A stretch of DNA of 64,000 bases, from assembly GCA_034387635.1 (NCBI GenBank), contig JAOANU010000014.1, positions 62,001 to 126,000 of the forward strand. The letters are read 5' to 3'. A model generated the notes under the pieces. That model was not told where the DNA came from, made no database searches, and saw only the letters and a list, made by a program, of their open reading frames with translations. Shown piece by piece: positions 9,901 through 21,193 of this stretch. The translations under genes were made by a program, and so were the position numbers. Each line of letters starts with the position of its first letter. Position 1 is the stretch's first letter. The DNA is from Rhodosporidiobolus odoratus. Its lineage: Eukaryota; Basidiomycota; Microbotryomycetes; Sporidiobolales; Sporidiobolaceae.

Positions 9901-12900
9901 CTTCGCGGCCGAGAGGAGAGACGTGCGCTGTAAAGGGGCGAGGGCACCTGCGCTCGAGCGTTGAGCCCGGGCAACCTCGTGCGAAATCTTGTTCTTGACG
10001 AGGAGAGCGATCTTCTTGTCGAGGTCCTTGACGTCGTCTTCGAGGTCTTGACTTTCGCGAATGTGAGAGACGAGTTCCTTCCGTAGCGATTCGACCTGAA
10101 GCTCGCCGCGATAGTCGAATTCCGAGTCGTCGAGGAGGCGCATGAAGTTCTTGATAGTGCTGACCGGGACGTTGGTGCCGACCCTGAGTTGTCGATACTG
10201 CGAGCCTTGTCGCCGCGATCTGATTGCGGCTTGCAGACGGACGACCTGAGAGAGGTTCTCGTGGAAATGGCGGTGGAGGTCCCAGTATCGCCGACGAGCA
10301 AGGGCGCCGCGCATGAGGGACTGCAGGTAGACAACTGTCCCCTCGTTCCGGTAGACGTTGTCGCGCCATTCGAGGAAGGCTGCACGACCTAGCCACCCAC
10401 GGGTCTGCGCCTGAATGCCAACGACGTCCGGCTCGACAAAGCCCAGCTCTTGCCGTTGAGTATGGACACGACGACGAGCGAGGGCGGCACGCGCGAGAGA
10501 CTGCAGACCGCCAACAGAGCGGACGACTTCCGTCTTGCGTAGATCGCGCGCCTTTGTGGCGAAGGTTTTGCGAGCGAGCTGGCCACGAATGTGCGCCTGG
10601 ACGCCGACAATGAAGGTCTCGGCAGAGCGAAGTTCGCGGATGCGGGTGAGGAGCTTCTCGCGGGCGAGGAAGGCTCGGCACGCACTCTGGAAGCCGACGA
10701 TGTCGGAGGAAGTGTCGACGAAGGCGATCTTCTGACGCTGATGTTGGCGTCGAACGAGGGCGGCGCGGGCAGCAGCCTGGAAGCCGACAACGGCAGAGTG
10801 GCGCTGGGCGAGCTGTTCGATCGGCGCGAAGAAGCGGCGGCGTTCGAGGGCGCCTCGTGCGATAGCTTGAAAGCCGACGAGGGTACGAGCCGCCTCTCGT
10901 ACGGCGGCCTGGTATTGTCGCTCTTCCTCCTCCTCCGCCAAGCGCTGTCGTTCTTCTTCCTCGGCAATCCTTCGCCGTTCCGCCTCTTCCGCCTCCGCAA
11001 TCCTCCGTCGTTCTGCCTCTTCGGCAAGACGTCGGCGCTCTTCCTCCTCCGCGAATCTTCGCCGTTCGGCTTCTTCCGCAATTCTCCGTCGTTCGGCTTC
11101 TTCAGCAAGCCTTCTCCGCTCAGCCTCTTTCTCCTCCTCCTGCCTGCGCCGTTCTTCCTCCTCGGCGGCGCGTCGCCGAGCTTCTTCCTCCTCCTTAAGG
11201 CGCTGGCGCTCCAGAGTGCGAGCATGGTGAAGCATGGCGGTGAAGCGACGACGGGCGAGAGCACCCTGAGCTGATGCTTGAAGACCGATGATACCGGGAA
11301 GAGCGGCAGCGAGCTCGCGTTCTTGACCTGTCACAGAGACAAGGGAACGTTAGCACATCGTGGGAGGCACTAACAAAGCATAAGACCTACGCTGTTCCGA
11401 AGTCTCAGGCTCGGGCTCGTGCTTGTCGAGAGCCTTCCCAATGCCTCCGAAGTTGGGCATGCGAACGCCGCTGAGGCCTTTCTGCATGGCGTTCAGCTCG
11501 TCGTCTGTGTCGTGTGAAAATCGTCAGTCCTTCTTCTCGCACAATAGGGCGCAGAGACATGAGCCTGAAGAGTCGAAGCTGAGCGCACCGGTGAACTCTA
11601 CTTTGCCGTAGAGATTCTCCATCGTTGTTGTGAGGCCCTGCCTCGCCATAAGAAGTGCGAGTGCGTGAATGCAGTAAATGACCTTGGGCAGGTTCTTGCC
11701 GTCGTAGAGGTCGACAGTCTCGAAGCGGAAAAGCTAGGTAAAAGGACCTGATCAGCTCAGAAAAGCGCGTGAAATAGAGGAGAACGAGCGCACCTCGGGT
11801 AATTCGACCTCGTCAACGAGTTGGAAGAAGATGTTGATATTGGCCGTGTGGCGGAAGTGACGGACGGTGTCCTGTTGACGTGACGGTACGGCTGATCAGC
11901 TCGGTTTCCGCGAATAAGTCACCGCAGAAGTGCGCACATTGTAAATGGGCCCTTGGCAAGCCTCGCTTCCCAAGCTCCTCGCGAGATGCGCCAGCGCATA
12001 CCCGTTTCTCAAATCCTTCTCAAAATCGTTGATCTCCTCGCCCCAAAGCGGAACAGTCGGATCTGAACGAGTTGTGATATTGTCCTCGAGCCATTGTCGC
12101 GCTCTGCACGATCAAAAGGATCAGTTCACGCTCTTCATTAGTATGGGTGGCAAGACACACTCAGCCAAGTGACACAGGTATTCATACGCAACGAGATCCT
12201 TTCGCTGCCTGTCGATAGCCCTCACCGTCTGACTCGGCAGCATAACGGTCTGACTACGTTTTGGCGGTTCTCGGCGAGCTATGGAGCCTGCGGCAGCGCG
12301 GTCGAGGGCGTGGGACGAATTGAAGACGGCCGAGGGAGCGAAGGGGGAGGCTGATTCGGCGGGGCGTGATAGGCGGGCACGACCGGGAAGACCTGTGAGA
12401 GCAAAGTTGAGACTCGTTGTGCAGACGGTACAAGAGGAAAGCCAGGCGTACCAGGAACATCCTCCTCGATCGACAGTCCCGCTACCTGCATCGCCGTTGC
12501 GTCCAGTCCGCCCGGTTGACTCGCACTCGGAGCCATCATCGTCGGTAGCCCATTCGCACCGAGCGAGTTGTGCGGTAGTGTCATGGCCCTCTTATGTCCT
12601 CCTCTTCCCACCGTGCTCCTGATCGACCCGATACCACGGTCGATACTGGCAAACTCTGGTGAGTTGGGCAACGCGGGAGAAGATGGTCGGTCTCGAGAGG
12701 AGAAGATGGCGGAGGAAAGGACTCGTTCTCGCTGGGCATGCCCGAGAATGGGAGAAGTAGTGAAAGAGGGGGAACCGTAGTTGGGCTGAGGCGACATCGC
12801 TGGGCGGTCTGACGGAATGGTGGGGAGCGGCGGACGTGCAGAGCGAGTAGGAGATGTCATACGCGTCGGAGAGGTGGACATGCGCTGGGCGGCGGAGGGC

Positions 12901-13626
12901 GAAGCTGAAACAGGAAAGGCGAAGGGGGAATTTGCTGGAGCGGGCGAGGGTAGGCCGTCTTCGCGCTTGAAGGGAGAGGTCGGTCGGACGGGCGAGCCGG
13001 AGCGAGCCCTAGAGGCTTGACCCGGCGAGTACGAGTCTGTTCCACCCCCGCCTCGCACGCTGCCAAACGGCGTGGTCCTCAAAACAGGGCTGCTCCTCCC
13101 ATTGCCGCCGCTGTCCCTCTCCATGCTCGCAAAGGCTGCCCTTGCCGCATCGAAGCTTTTCGCTCCACCACCTGTCCTGTGCCCTGCTGACCAGGGTGAG
13201 GTTTTCCCACCTCCAACTGCAGTAGGTGTCCTGCTGCCCTTGCTCAACGTGGCTTTGAGCGGCGTGCCGAACTCGCTGACGTGCGGATCTGCCGGCGGAG
13301 AGAAGGCGCCGATTTGAGGGAGCGCAGGCGTGATGGGAGGGAGCGTTCCGGCGGAAGAGGCACCAGAGGAATTGGACGAGAGTGAAGGTGAGCGGTCGAG
13401 GTTAGGAGAAGATACGTAGTCCATATCGTGGACGATATCGTGAGGGTGGTCGAAAGACGTAGAAGGGGAAAGAGGATGCGTAAGGAGCTGTGGAGGGAAA
13501 GGAGGTCAGGCTCATCTCGGTCGGAACAAGGAAAGGGGAGTGCAAGGCATTCTGTATGAGCTCATCGCTAGCGGATCGCCTTCCTTGATTTGTGTGACCG
13601 CGGTCTGAGCCAAAATAGCCCGACAT
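6980..13626 (-). CDS. IQG1: IQGAP-family scaffold protein (Iqg1/Rng2-like)
   Basis: IQGAPs link actin, myosin light chain/calmodulin and Rho-type GTPases at the cytokinetic ring and bud neck. From the N-terminus: about 380 residues of Ser/Pro-rich disorder; a calponin-homology domain read over several exons at about 12200-11600 (ARQWLEDNI..., NGYALAHLARSLG, FETVDLYDGKNLPKVIYCIH); a long Glu/Arg helix (10909-11214); at least eight IQ-type repeats (VGFQAxARGALxRR) over 10900-10180; the RasGAP-like domain (GYAQGHREEYLFLKLLQ, YFRLLHPAIMCVDPH) over about 9800-8400; and the RasGAP C-terminal domain (ISLTISSDEVGVFEVKAAYA). The last exons splice to KCSLNLLVGLINRKFYQ and stop at 6980-6982. The start is uncertain: ATG 13626 requires a short 40-nt intron at about 13525-13485, otherwise ATG 13424 opens the main frame. 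It is a complete gene with many introns in its C-terminal half. Confidence 0.93.
10909..11214 (-). repeat. Glu/Arg-rich tandem repeat encoding a long charged helix in IQG1
   Basis: About 100 residues built from imperfect repeats of EEAERRRIA and EEEERRRLA. It has no helix breakers, and acidic and basic residues are spaced i, i+4, the pattern of single stable ER/K alpha-helices or coiled coils. It lies between the first and second IQ-type motifs. Confidence 0.8.
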
Positions 13627-13821
13627 CTCGCTACTGCAGGCCGCCCAAACAAATCCTTTTCCGGGTTCCTGTCTACCTCCGCCGTCCTACCCGCGCAGCG
13701 CCAGCCGCGCTGTATGGCTCGTCCAGACTATACTTCAGACGCGTCCACAGCTCCCCCGCTACAGCTTTGAAGCGATTCCTCATGATCTTCTAGCGAGATC
13801 TGCACGCACCTCAGATGAGCC

Positions 13822-14320
13822 TCACTTGTTCAGAAACTGTTTCCACGCTTCGATCCTCCAGCAGTAAAGGCGATATCCGTCTGCGTCTGCCCTGTACGAG
13901 ATCCCAGAGAGCTTTGAGGCGGTCGACGAGGCGCGAGATTGTTGAGAGCCGGTTGAGAGGCGTGAGCGGGTGTAGGTCGTCGAGAAGAGCGGGTGAAGGA
14001 TGAGATGGGTGTCGAGGGCTTGTACTAGGTGTTGGACTCGGTGCTTGTTGGGCTTGACGTGCGGCTCTGGCAGGATGAGGGCGAGAAGAAGGTGCTGTTG
14101 AGTGAGAGCGAAGGGTTCCTGCGGCGGACGAAGGGGGACAGGGCTGGGTACAGTACCTCGTGTAGATCTTCTCTCGAGAGAGTCTACACTGTGCAGTAAT
14201 GGCACTGCTAAGACGGAAAGCGACGGACGACGGCGACTCGAACAGGAGCGCGAGAAGATGCAAAGGAGTCTGATCAGAACAGGGGGGAAGGTCTCGCTGT
14301 TTTGTCAATCTTGTGAACAT
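13822..14320 (-). CDS. Hypothetical small protein (weak)
   Basis: Not recognised. The better-supported part is the frame over about 14160-13822, encoding FALTQQHLLLALILPEPH, then a Ser/Thr-rich stretch and the C-terminus GYRLYCWRIEAWKQFLNK. A second frame from ATG 14320 (MFTRLTKQRDLPPCSDQTPL) may be the first exon, but I found no intron that joins the two in phase, so the 5' structure is unresolved. The gene would be co-directional with IQG1 and about 200 bp upstream of its start. It could also be a decayed gene, given the relic-like DNA beyond 14340. Confidence 0.35.
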
Positions 14321-14339
14321 GCTACCTATCTTCTATAAG

Positions 14340-16115
14340 ATATAGTACGCTGCTCTCCATTCACGTAGCCATCAGCACTGTCGCTTCTGCGGAAACCCAT
14401 CCTTTAGCAGGATGTACTTTTCACGTGTTTGCGGCTGTCCAGCTATTGCTTTGTAGCCTGTGCCAGCTGTCTGGCGCTATGAAGCAGGAATTACTAGGCT
14501 GTGTGAGAGAGGCATTTTGGACAACACCCTGAACAAATGCACCACAAATCGCTATGCCGTTTGCTTTTCAGCATACTTCAAAACAGGTTTTTCCAGGTGC
14601 CCATGTTAGCATAAGCCTTACTCTCACAGCTACTTGAGTGCTTTGGTACTGCGATGCCTGTGAGGACTCTGTGCCCCACCATAGGCCACTTGGAAAAACA
14701 AAAACGGCAACTCCTTTGAACTTCACGCCATGCTCATCCGCTAACAGCAAGTCTGTCATGCGGCTTTCGACCTGGTGGACCTGCAGCTTCAGAACTTGTG
14801 CTGCCCAGCAGGGAAGGCGCCTCAACAAGCACCTCTCAGCGAGGCATGCCCTTTTCTGCTGAAGCGTAAAGCTGCCCCTGCGGCATCGCGTTCGAATGCG
14901 CTGGGCGAAAGGTACGCGCAGCGCCGTCGCTTTTCCACCTAGTCAGTGGACTTCAGGCGGGTCAGGGGCCTCCGGATTCCAGATAGAGTGGAAGGGACTG
15001 AGCAAATGCACCACCTTGCGGGTTTTGCTCTTCCTGCAGAGCCTTCTGCCTTGTGGACATGTAGGGGGAGACTGCACAGTCTACTCAGCCCCTGTTTGCT
15101 GTTATCAATGGTGTGTTGCAGCCGTAAGCTCCGTTTGATTTGCTGACTAACATAAGTAAAGCCGTTTCTGATCAAGGGTCAGTCTGCACATCACACTGCA
15201 GAGGCCCGAGCGGACCGCACTTGACACTCAAGCTTCCGAGTCCGGGAGCAGGCTGCACTCAGTCCTTTCAAGCAGACGATTGGGTACAGCAAGCAACGAA
15301 GAACCCAGTTGAGAAGGTCGTTGATCGCAGCCTTGCCTGCGGCTCCTTCAGCCGGATTTGGGGCTTGCAGCCGCTATGGCCTGGTGGCTCATTGCTTGGT
15401 ACGAAGATACGTTGCAGCGCAAGTACAGGGATAGTCAAAGATTGAAACGGGGGCAAGGAAGGAAGGAAGGAAAGGCTTTACATCGACAAACAGACCACGG
15501 ATCTCGCCGATCAAGGGGAAAAGCCGGATTGCGATCGCGACTGACACGCTCGCGGCGCGGTCTTCGCAGTGTATATGGCTTCTCTACTACCTCAGCGCGG
15601 AGCTCGACGGGTAGGGCTCAAGCACATGAGGTAGGAACGGTAGAGATGCTCACTGCGGCCGGCTTGCGACGACGAAGAGAAGATTTGCGTTACCATGACG
15701 ACGTTGGGACCCGCTCGTCCTCCGATTCGGACCAGCAAAGGCGTCGTAGCGCTCAAACTCGCTGGTGCTGTGCTCATCCTGAACAGCGGCAAATGCCTCG
15801 AATGGTATTGGTCGAAAGGGAATCCGGCGCGCGATCCTGCGAAGAGAGGAGGTCGCGAGCCGACGACATCGACGTCGGAGTGGTTTTTTTCGCTTCCGAG
15901 TCGGGAGCCCTTGTCAAGAGACTTGTCACGTCTACGATACTCGCGGGCGACGAACCAGACTGGGGGACGGCAGCAAATAAGAGGCAATGCGTCTCATCTG
16001 AGGATTTCCTTTTCCTTCTCTTCTTCTTCCTGTACCATACTAGCGAGACTCGTTCGTCTCTTCCTTCCTCTGTTTTAAGGGAACCAGTCCGAGCTAATCT
16101 CTGCAGTAATACACC
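14340..16115. other. Gene-poor region, first kilobase CpG-depleted
   Basis: No gene could be supported. From about 14400 to 15350 base composition changes: I count roughly 9 CpG in 14581-14880 and 10 in 14941-15240, against about 29 in a 300-bp coding sample at 9781-10080. TpG and CpA are abundant. Short frames on both strands look like broken coding sequence. This suggests an old methylated or RIP-mutated repeat. From about 15450 there is a (GGAA)n-type microsatellite, and composition returns to normal towards the hemerythrin-like gene, whose promoter must lie at the right end. Confidence 0.5.
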
Positions 16116-17518
16116 ATGCTCGCCTCAACCCGTCTCATCGCGCCTCGCCGTTTCCTTTCCCCCACTTCACCCTTTTCTGCTCTCCGTCTCTTCTCGACGA
16201 GCAGCCATCTCGCTTACGCTCACCCTCAAGCTACCTACCAGACCGACCACGGAAAGCAAAGCCCAGCCAACATGACTCTTCTCGACGTTTACGTGAGTCT
16301 TTCTCTTCTTGAACCCACCTTGCGGGTCAGAGTTAACTTGCCCTCGTGCCTCATTCGTTCTCTCCTGACTCGCTGCAGTCCGAAGTCACCCTTGACCACA
16401 GTACGCTTCGATTCATGCGCATCCGCCCTAGACGAGCCTTTCATCTGATCTTGCTCTTTCCTTTCTCCTCGTCGTGCCGCTTCTTTTGTCCCCTGCGCTC
16501 GGCAGACAACGTCAAGGACCTCTACACCAGGTACAAGAGCGCTTCCTCCAATGAGGAGAAGAGCACTCTCGTCAATGCTAGTACGTTCCACCTCCTCAGC
16601 TTCCCTCGATTCGGTTTTTCTGACCTTCGTATTCTGCCCTTTTCCTGCTCTCGCAAAAGTCATCCGCGAGCTTGCCACGCACTCCGAAGCTGAAGAGGTG
16701 CGCTGTTCCCCCTTCTTTGCCGCTTACTCGGAGCTGACCATGGTCTCGCTGCCTATCGTTGGACGAAGGTCTCCGTCTACAACGTCCTCGAACAGAAGGG
16801 TTTGATCAAGGAGGGCAAAGAGCTCAGGGACGAGCACGAGCAGCTCGAAAAGGTCCTCTACAGCGTCGACTGGACCAAGGTTGACAGCAGCGAGTTTGCC
16901 CCGAGTATGTCTTTTTTCTCCCTCTATCTTCCTTCTTATCCTTTTAGCTGAGTCACCTTGTGTTCGGCAGAGTTCGAGCACGCCATCCAGCTGTTTATTC
17001 AGCACAGTGACCGTGAGGAGGAGGAAGTGCTCAAGCAGCTCGAGGGCAAGCTTTCGCCGGAGGAGAACGACAAGCTGGCGAGGGATTTCCTGGCTGCAAG
17101 TGGCCTTTCCTTCCCTTTCCCCTCGTCGGTTTCTCCTTGGGTCGCGGTGCTAATGTTCACCTCGACTGGTCAAGCAGAAGCGTCATGTCGTGCCGACTCG
17201 TCCCCACCCTGTCGCTCCTCAGTCCGGCGGCCTTGTGCAGAAGGTCCTCGGCATGGCGACCAAGCCGTACGTCCTGTTCCTTCTTCCCTCTTGATTGCAG
17301 TGCTGACTCCTACCCTTATATTCTTACCTGGTAGCCACGACAAGGTCTGTAGAGCAACCTTACTTTCTATCAAGGCATCGGGATCCTGACCTTCGCAAAC
17401 TGCTCTGCCACAGATTCTCGAGACCCTCCAAGGCCGCAGCTTTGCCGACCTCAAGTACCAGCACGAGTCGGGCAAGGTCCAGCCTATCAAGATCGACTCG
17501 GCGGTCTTCGCAGCCTAA
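16116..17518 (+). CDS. Hemerythrin-like (HHE cation-binding) protein, probably mitochondrial
   Basis: HHE-domain proteins bind a non-haem di-iron centre or other ligands on a four-helix bundle. The N-terminus (MLASTRLIAPRRFLSPTSPF, then LRLFSTSSHLAYAHP) has Arg/Ser/Leu composition with an R-x-x-S-like cleavage region, a typical mitochondrial presequence. The exons were followed through at least seven short introns: EVTLDHNNVKDLYTRY, LVNAVIRELATHSEAEEVSV, then EGKELRDEHEQLEKVLYSVD, and FEHAIQLFIQHSDREEEEVL. Candidate metal ligands are His and Glu of ATHSEAEE, the His in RDEHEQL and the His in QHSDREEEE. A C-terminal segment (VQKVLGMATKPHDKILETL) extends the domain. The first exon is 177 nt and in phase with the next. 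Stop TAA at 17516. Function in iron, nitric oxide or oxygen handling is an inference from the family. Confidence 0.82.
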
Positions 17519-17675
17519 ACACCTCACTTCTCCATTTTCACTCCATTGTTCCGCTTGTCCACCTGTACAGAATAGTCTTCCTACATTTGCGCGCTTGTCG
17601 ATGGCCATCCGCATAAAGGATATGTAACGAAACAAAGACCCATTACTCACGAACAGGGTGCTCGATCACTAGAAG

Positions 17676-19046
17676 CTACAGCTTCCCGCTGACGAGCGTA
17701 CCACCGTCGAGAGCAATCGTCGCTCTGCGGAAAAGACGGACGGAATTGAGATTCGACCCTTCGAGTCAGCGCAACGCATCCCTCTGCTCGGAACATAGAA
17801 GGAGCTGAAGGCAGCGCACCCATTCACATAGCTCCCCGCCTTGCTCGCCAGAAAGATACACGCCCCGGCTACGTCGTCCGGTTCTCCTATCCGACCTAGA
17901 GGGATGCTGGCCACGATGTGATCCCTCCCTGCAGCGAGGGTAGCGGCCATCACTGCGTGCAGGACCTCTGTCAGCGTGCACCCGTGAGAAAAAGAAAATG
18001 AAGGAGAAAAGAGGAAACGCACTTTTCGACTCGAAAGGCCCACAAGCTAACGTATTACATGCTATCCCCCTCTGCCCCAACTGAGAGGCGAGAACCCGGG
18101 AGAGTTGATGCAAAGCGGCTTTACTTGCAGAATAGGCGTATGTCTCGAGTGGGGGGACGCGGATACCGTCAACGCTACCGATCATTATCACTCGGGCTGC
18201 AGAACGGATGGAAGAGTGAGCCGTTTTTTTGCTGACGCAAAGGTCACAAGGGAACGCACCAGGATCGGACCAGGGCCCCTCTTGGTTGGGGAGACTTCTT
18301 TCGAGAAGAGGGGTGAGTTTTTGGGTTAGGGTGAAGACGCGGTGAACGTTCAATCCGAGTACGCTGCAAAAAGAAGAGGACGTGAGCAGGCCCGACTGAG
18401 CTACATGCGGAGGAAGGCAATCGTACCGGTTCCAAGCAGCGTCAGGATACTCGTCGAACCTAACAGACAGGCGGATGTCAGTGGTGGAGAAAGGTCTTTG
18501 TCATGCGCTCATACAAATGGGGTGGTTGAAGCGTACGGCGCGCCCCAGGTATTCCCTGAGTTGTTGACGAGCACGTGTAGACCTTTGGGATGCACAGCAG
18601 TTACGTCAGTTCCGGGCATAGCGAGGCAAAGGTCGTGAAGCCTTGGGCGACATGCCAAGGAAACAGGAGGACAGCCGCAAAGAACGTACATTTCTCCCTC
18701 CTCTCCAGCTCCTTTACCAGCCCCTCACAGCCCTCAAGCGTAGCCAAATCCGCCACAAGCGGTACGCATACTCCCTCGAAACCTTTCGAGTTGAACTCTT
18801 TCGCCGCGTGTTTGAGCGATGTTTCATCCCGCGAAGCGATGTAGACTCGAGAAGCGCCGGCGCGGAGAAAGCCGTTGGTTATCTGTATGCGCAGGAGGTC
18901 AGTGAAGCCGCATGAAGAGTTACGGGAGTTGCGAGAGGTCTGTGTCTGAGGGAGAGGGGGAAGGTTGGACGTACGCCCCATCCGACCCCCTTTGCGCCAC
19001 CGGTCACGAGCACTACTTTGCCTTTGAGTGAGAAGAGGTCTGCCAT
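17676..19046 (-). CDS. RhlG-like 3-oxoacyl-reductase of the SDR family
   Basis: Short-chain dehydrogenase closest to fungal proteins annotated as 'rhamnolipid biosynthesis 3-oxoacyl-ACP reductase'. ATG 19046 starts MADLFSLKGKVVLVTGGAKG, with the cofactor loop TGGAKGVG interrupted by an intron right after VGWG. Then come ITNGFLRAGASRVYIASRDE, LHVLVNNSGNTWG (NNSG structural motif), ARVIMIGSVDGIRVPPLE with the catalytic Ser, YAYSASKAALH with the Y-x-x-x-K pair, NTLACGPFESK, and the C-terminus GATIALDGGTLVSGKL joined across the last intron. Stop TAG at 17676. It is convergent with the hemerythrin-like gene, with only about 160 bp between stops. The substrate is probably a beta-ketoacyl or other small carbonyl; unproven. 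Confidence 0.85.
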
Positions 19047-19475
19047 CGTTCGTCCGGGGGTTTGTAGGGGTTACTGAGGCAAGAGTGGGGACGATCGAGA
19101 GAAGAACGACGACGGCGTGCGGGAAATGTCGACGCGGTCTGAGCCGTCGATCAGACAATCTAGATGCTATGATCCGTGTCAATGGAAGCGTAGAGCAGAG
19201 ACGACGGGAAGGAGAGCGGGAAAACGGGAAACGAGCCGGCGGCGACTCGGAGGTGGCCGATGCCGACCAAACATGCTTCTTTCTGCTGTACAACAGCTTA
19301 GGCTAACACGAGCTTGATGCAACAGGCATAAGGTGCGAGACCGGAGGGCCGAGCAGAACGACGAACGAAAACTCTCGTCATTCCGGGCAAGAACGGCCGG
19401 AAAAGGGAACAAGCAATCCTTTACCACCAAGCTACGCAGCAAGCTTTCCTTCCCTCTCACGCCCCAGACCTACAC
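19047..19475. other. Intergenic, no gene seen
   Basis: Between the start of the RhlG-like reductase and the 3' end of the F-box-like gene, both on minus. A minus-strand stretch around 19280-19180 (MFGRHRPPPSRRRLVSRFPA) resembles a mitochondrial presequence, but I could not splice it in frame to the reductase. It is noted only as an alternative first exon. Confidence 0.5.
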
Positions 19476-20632
19476 TTACACCTGCCCCTCCAACGCCTCC
19501 TGCAAAAACCCCTCAGGAAACATGGACACATTCCCCGAGTCGTCTCCCGACTCTACCACCCTAACCCAGATCCCCCTCGACTCGCAAAGCTCTTTCAACC
19601 TCTTCATGAATTGTTTGCCATACCTCGAGCTGTAGACGTTCTCCCGGGGGACAAAGATACCTTTAAGGCGAGAGGGTGGGTTGTCGGATCCTGCTAGGTT
19701 TGCGGTTTTCTGAAAGGCGGTAAAGAGGGCTTCGATCACTCCTTCGACATCGCGCTCCTTCAGTTTCTCAGCGCGGAAGAGGAAGAGGTGCGATCCCAGA
19801 GCAAGGAAAGCGGGATCAAGGTTGTAATCGTTCGAGATGTATCCTTTGCAAATGTCTTCGTAGCGAAAGGCTATCGCGTCGACGTCGATGATGGAGTAGG
19901 CAGGCAGAGATGAAGGTGAGAGGAAGGGGATGCGAGAGGCTTCCCACCTGCCTCCGAAGCCGGCAAAAGCGCGAAGGTTGGGGAATTGGCCGAGGGGATC
20001 AAAGGCGGAATGAGGGGAATGATGCGAAGAGAGTGCACGGAGTGAGGGAAGGTATTTCGAACAGAGCCAGCTTGAAGGAGAGACGTCCCCGGGCATATTG
20101 AGGACGGTAGGTTGAAGGCTGAGGGTGACGAGGTGAGGGAAGGTGGGAAGGTCGTCCTGGAAGATGAGGTTGCCCACTAGGATGAGCTCGCGAAGCTCTA
20201 CAAGGTGGAAGTGAATAGATCAGCCGTCGTGAAAAAGAGGAAGCTAAACATGGCAGGAGAACCACGCACTGGTAAACTTGGCAACGCTGCTCGCGTCAAT
20301 GCACTGGTGGTGATCCAACCTCAACCTCAAAACGTCCGGACAGGCTCCAGCCAGTTGCTCCATTATACCGTTCCTTGCATGATCTTCCCAGGGCATGCCC
20401 GACCCTTGATCGTGCGGAGGAACAACAATTGAGCCTCGTTGAAGCCCAGTTCGACGTTGGTGTAGAGGAGCGAAGTAGCGAGGTCGTTCCAGGCGTGAGA
20501 GACGAGGGCGAAGGAAGTGAGGCTGAGTTGGTCGTCGTAGTCGAGGGGACGATAAGCCTCGCTAGCCGTGGCGAAAGACGGCGTGCAGAGGCGGAAGATG
20601 TGAAGGCGAGTTTCAGGTGCGAGCTTGTCCAT
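19476..20632 (-). CDS. F-box-like / LRR-like protein
   Basis: ATG 20632 begins MDKLAPETRLHIFRLC, then LTSFALVSHAWNDLATSLLY, a degenerate F-box (L..E....IF....L...ALVSxxW). After one or two short introns at about 20370-20200, the long last exon encodes irregular leucine-rich segments (FPHLVTLSLQPTVLNM, FPNLRAFAGFGG) and ends near FPEGFLQEALEGQV at 19476. The layout resembles the F-box-like gene at 5500: a short N-terminal F-box, LRR-like middle and no catalytic domain. The two proteins are not obviously close paralogues. Probably an SCF substrate adaptor; target unknown. Confidence 0.7.
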
Positions 20633-21193
20633 GGTTGTATCTCGATGAAGTTACAGCAGGAAGGGGAAAAGGAAGAGAAGGCGGGCGGGATGCGAGAAAT
20701 AGGTTTCCGCCATTGCGCCCTTCCCGCGCCGCTTCAGGCACAATCAGACTAGACCTGCAGTGCCTCACGCCGGATTGCTCCCTGCGCTGCAGTTGCGTGG
20801 TCACAGGAGGCAAACGTTTAGCCTTCCAGCTTGAGAAGGTCAGTCGGCTGCGTCGAGGCTACCAGCCCAGAGCCAGCGAAGCGAGAGCGGCCCAGATCTT
20901 AGCACAGAGCACGTAAGGCTGGTCGACCGGGAGCGAGAAGCCAGGTAGGCGAATTGAACCTGCAGACCCCAAGCCGCTTGACGTAGGGAAAACGTTGCGG
21001 AATGGGGTATGCTTTGCGCTCAGTAAGGTAGGTATCAGGCGAACCTGGCAGACCCAGTCACGAGTCAGTGATAGGTTTCGCACGAGCGTTGCCGAGGTAG
21101 GAGAGCCAGAGGGAAGTAGCGAGGACGGGGAGCGAACGTAGAAGAGAACGCACTGGGTATCTTCCGCTCCTTCAACACTTCACTGCTCCGCTG
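20633..21193. other. Intergenic, no gene seen
   Basis: Upstream of the F-box-like gene and downstream of the IMPACT-like gene, both on minus. A tRNA-like T-arm sequence at about 20950-20965 was examined and not supported. No other structure seen. Confidence 0.5.

Noticed and set aside
14520..15320. Intact transposon or retroelement
   Set aside because: No transposase, reverse transcriptase or integrase motif and no terminal repeats were seen; only a relic is plausible.
15358..16275. 305-residue open frame on plus
   Set aside because: Composition is Arg/Ser-rich without domains and it runs across the first exon of the hemerythrin-like gene in a different frame; judged a chance GC-rich frame.
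19179..19293. Mitochondrial leader exon for the RhlG-like reductase
   Set aside because: The presequence-like peptide ends in a stop with no donor site able to join it in phase to ATG 19046.
20941..21010. Minus-strand sequence GCAGGTTCAATTCGCC resembling a tRNA T-arm/B box
   Set aside because: No A box, anticodon arm or acceptor-stem pairing could be found around it.
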